Below are positions 29,270-29,646 of a DNA stretch of 29,646 bases, one piece after another (the first letter of the stretch is position 1; each line of letters begins with the position of its first letter). Under the pieces are notes generated by a model. That model did not search any database and was not told the DNA's origin. It saw only the letters and a list, made by a program, of their open reading frames with translations. The stretch is from Kalaharituber pfeilii (lineage: Eukaryota; Ascomycota; Pezizomycetes; Pezizales; Pezizaceae): positions 1-29,646 of the forward strand of contig WHUZ01000206.1 in the NCBI GenBank assembly GCA_015179045.1, read 5' to 3'. A program made the position numbers and the translations under genes.

Positions 29270-29646
29270 GTCTAGTATACCTAAGCAGAAGATAAGGCCT
29301 TTAGAGCTATATTAATATACATTTACTAATAGGAAATATATAAAGGTTAAGGTTGAAAAGTAGTTTCACTAATTTTTTTTTTGGAAGAAGGATGGGTTAT
29401 TTCGATTGTGCATTGATTATTGGACACTAAATAAAGTTACTATTCTAAGTAAATACTCTCTACTCATAATATTAGAACTCTACAATAATACCTAAGGTGA
29501 TGATAAATAGAAGATAATGGTCAAATATATCTAAAGGCCTATTCAAGTACACAGTCATACTATTCAGACTTATTAGTATACTCACTTCTTTTTAGAAAAT
29601 AATAGATAAGATTCTCACTGGCATTGATGAAGTTGTTTGATATTTA
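29270..29646 (+). pseudogene. Gypsy reverse transcriptase relic (runs off the window)
   Basis: The plus strand reads KKDGLFRLCIDY, LNKVTILSKYSLLIILELYN in one frame, and later IIDKILTGIDEVV, stop, YL at the window edge. These align with the gypsy-2a RT blocks KKDRSLRLCVDYRALNKLTI and MDKILNGIDGVVWYL in the same order. The piece ends just before the position of the catalytic YLDD box. It is frameshifted and stop-ridden. The stop in the last block falls on the Trp codon (TGG to TGA/TAG type). Confidence 0.75.

Noticed and set aside
1..29646. Host genes, tRNAs, rRNAs, a defence or biosynthetic locus
   Set aside because: No supporting motifs were found; recognisable coding content is transposon-derived.

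Overview
This window looks like a repeat-rich, gene-poor stretch of a filamentous fungal genome, most likely an ascomycete (inference). The evidence is several chromodomain-bearing Ty3/gypsy retrotransposons, a LINE with a C-terminal RNase H, and a Plavaka/CACTA-type transposase relic. In the old copies, stop codons sit mostly where CAG, CAA or TGG codons are expected. That is the pattern of CpA-to-TpA mutation known as repeat-induced point mutation (RIP). I found no intact host gene, no tRNA or rRNA gene, no CRISPR array and no bacterial operon structure. Nearly every base I can explain is a transposable element or a fragment of one.

Layout, left to right. 1-1650 is AT-rich and mostly unexplained, with a short coding-like relic on the minus strand. 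1829-3090 is a decayed Plavaka-type transposase (C2H2 finger, then the C-terminal domain) on the plus strand, running into three 92-bp tandem units. 3546-~7095 is a 5'-truncated LINE on the minus strand with a 23-nt poly(A) tail, RNase H and an RT with intact YIDD. It is split by a plus-strand solo LTR (6168-6801). From ~7800 to 20134 lies an old minus-strand gypsy element ('gypsy-1') in the order 5' LTR, coiled-coil Gag, zinc knuckle, protease, RT, RNase H, integrase, chromodomain. It has been broken twice. A second gypsy chromovirus ('gypsy-2a', 11437-16680, TSD AGGCT) sits between its gag and protease, and a rearranged miniature LTR element (~17860-18525) sits inside its gag.

The right part holds more pieces. 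A plus-strand copy of the second family ('gypsy-2b', 20152-~23047) has LTR, Gag and protease, and is cut off at a junction next to an unrelated, GC-richer LTR (23211-23835). A third minus-strand element ('gypsy-3', ~23850-26416) keeps LTR and Gag, followed by another worn LTR copy to ~27040. 27104-29111 is a miniature LTR retrotransposon (TRIM-like: LTR 229 bp, interior 224 bp). Its 5' LTR carries a 1321-bp DNA transposon (27249-28569) with ~100-bp palindromic terminal inverted repeats, a 6-bp target duplication, a TATA box and a split-looking gene running into a minisatellite. The window ends inside another gypsy reverse-transcriptase relic (29270-29646, plus).

The most unusual things here are the palindromic-TIR transposon of unassigned family, the 33-bp (11-codon) array inside the gypsy-2 LTR that keeps a reading frame open on both strands, and the inverted miniature-LTR composite. 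I do not see evidence for a defence system or a biosynthetic cluster.
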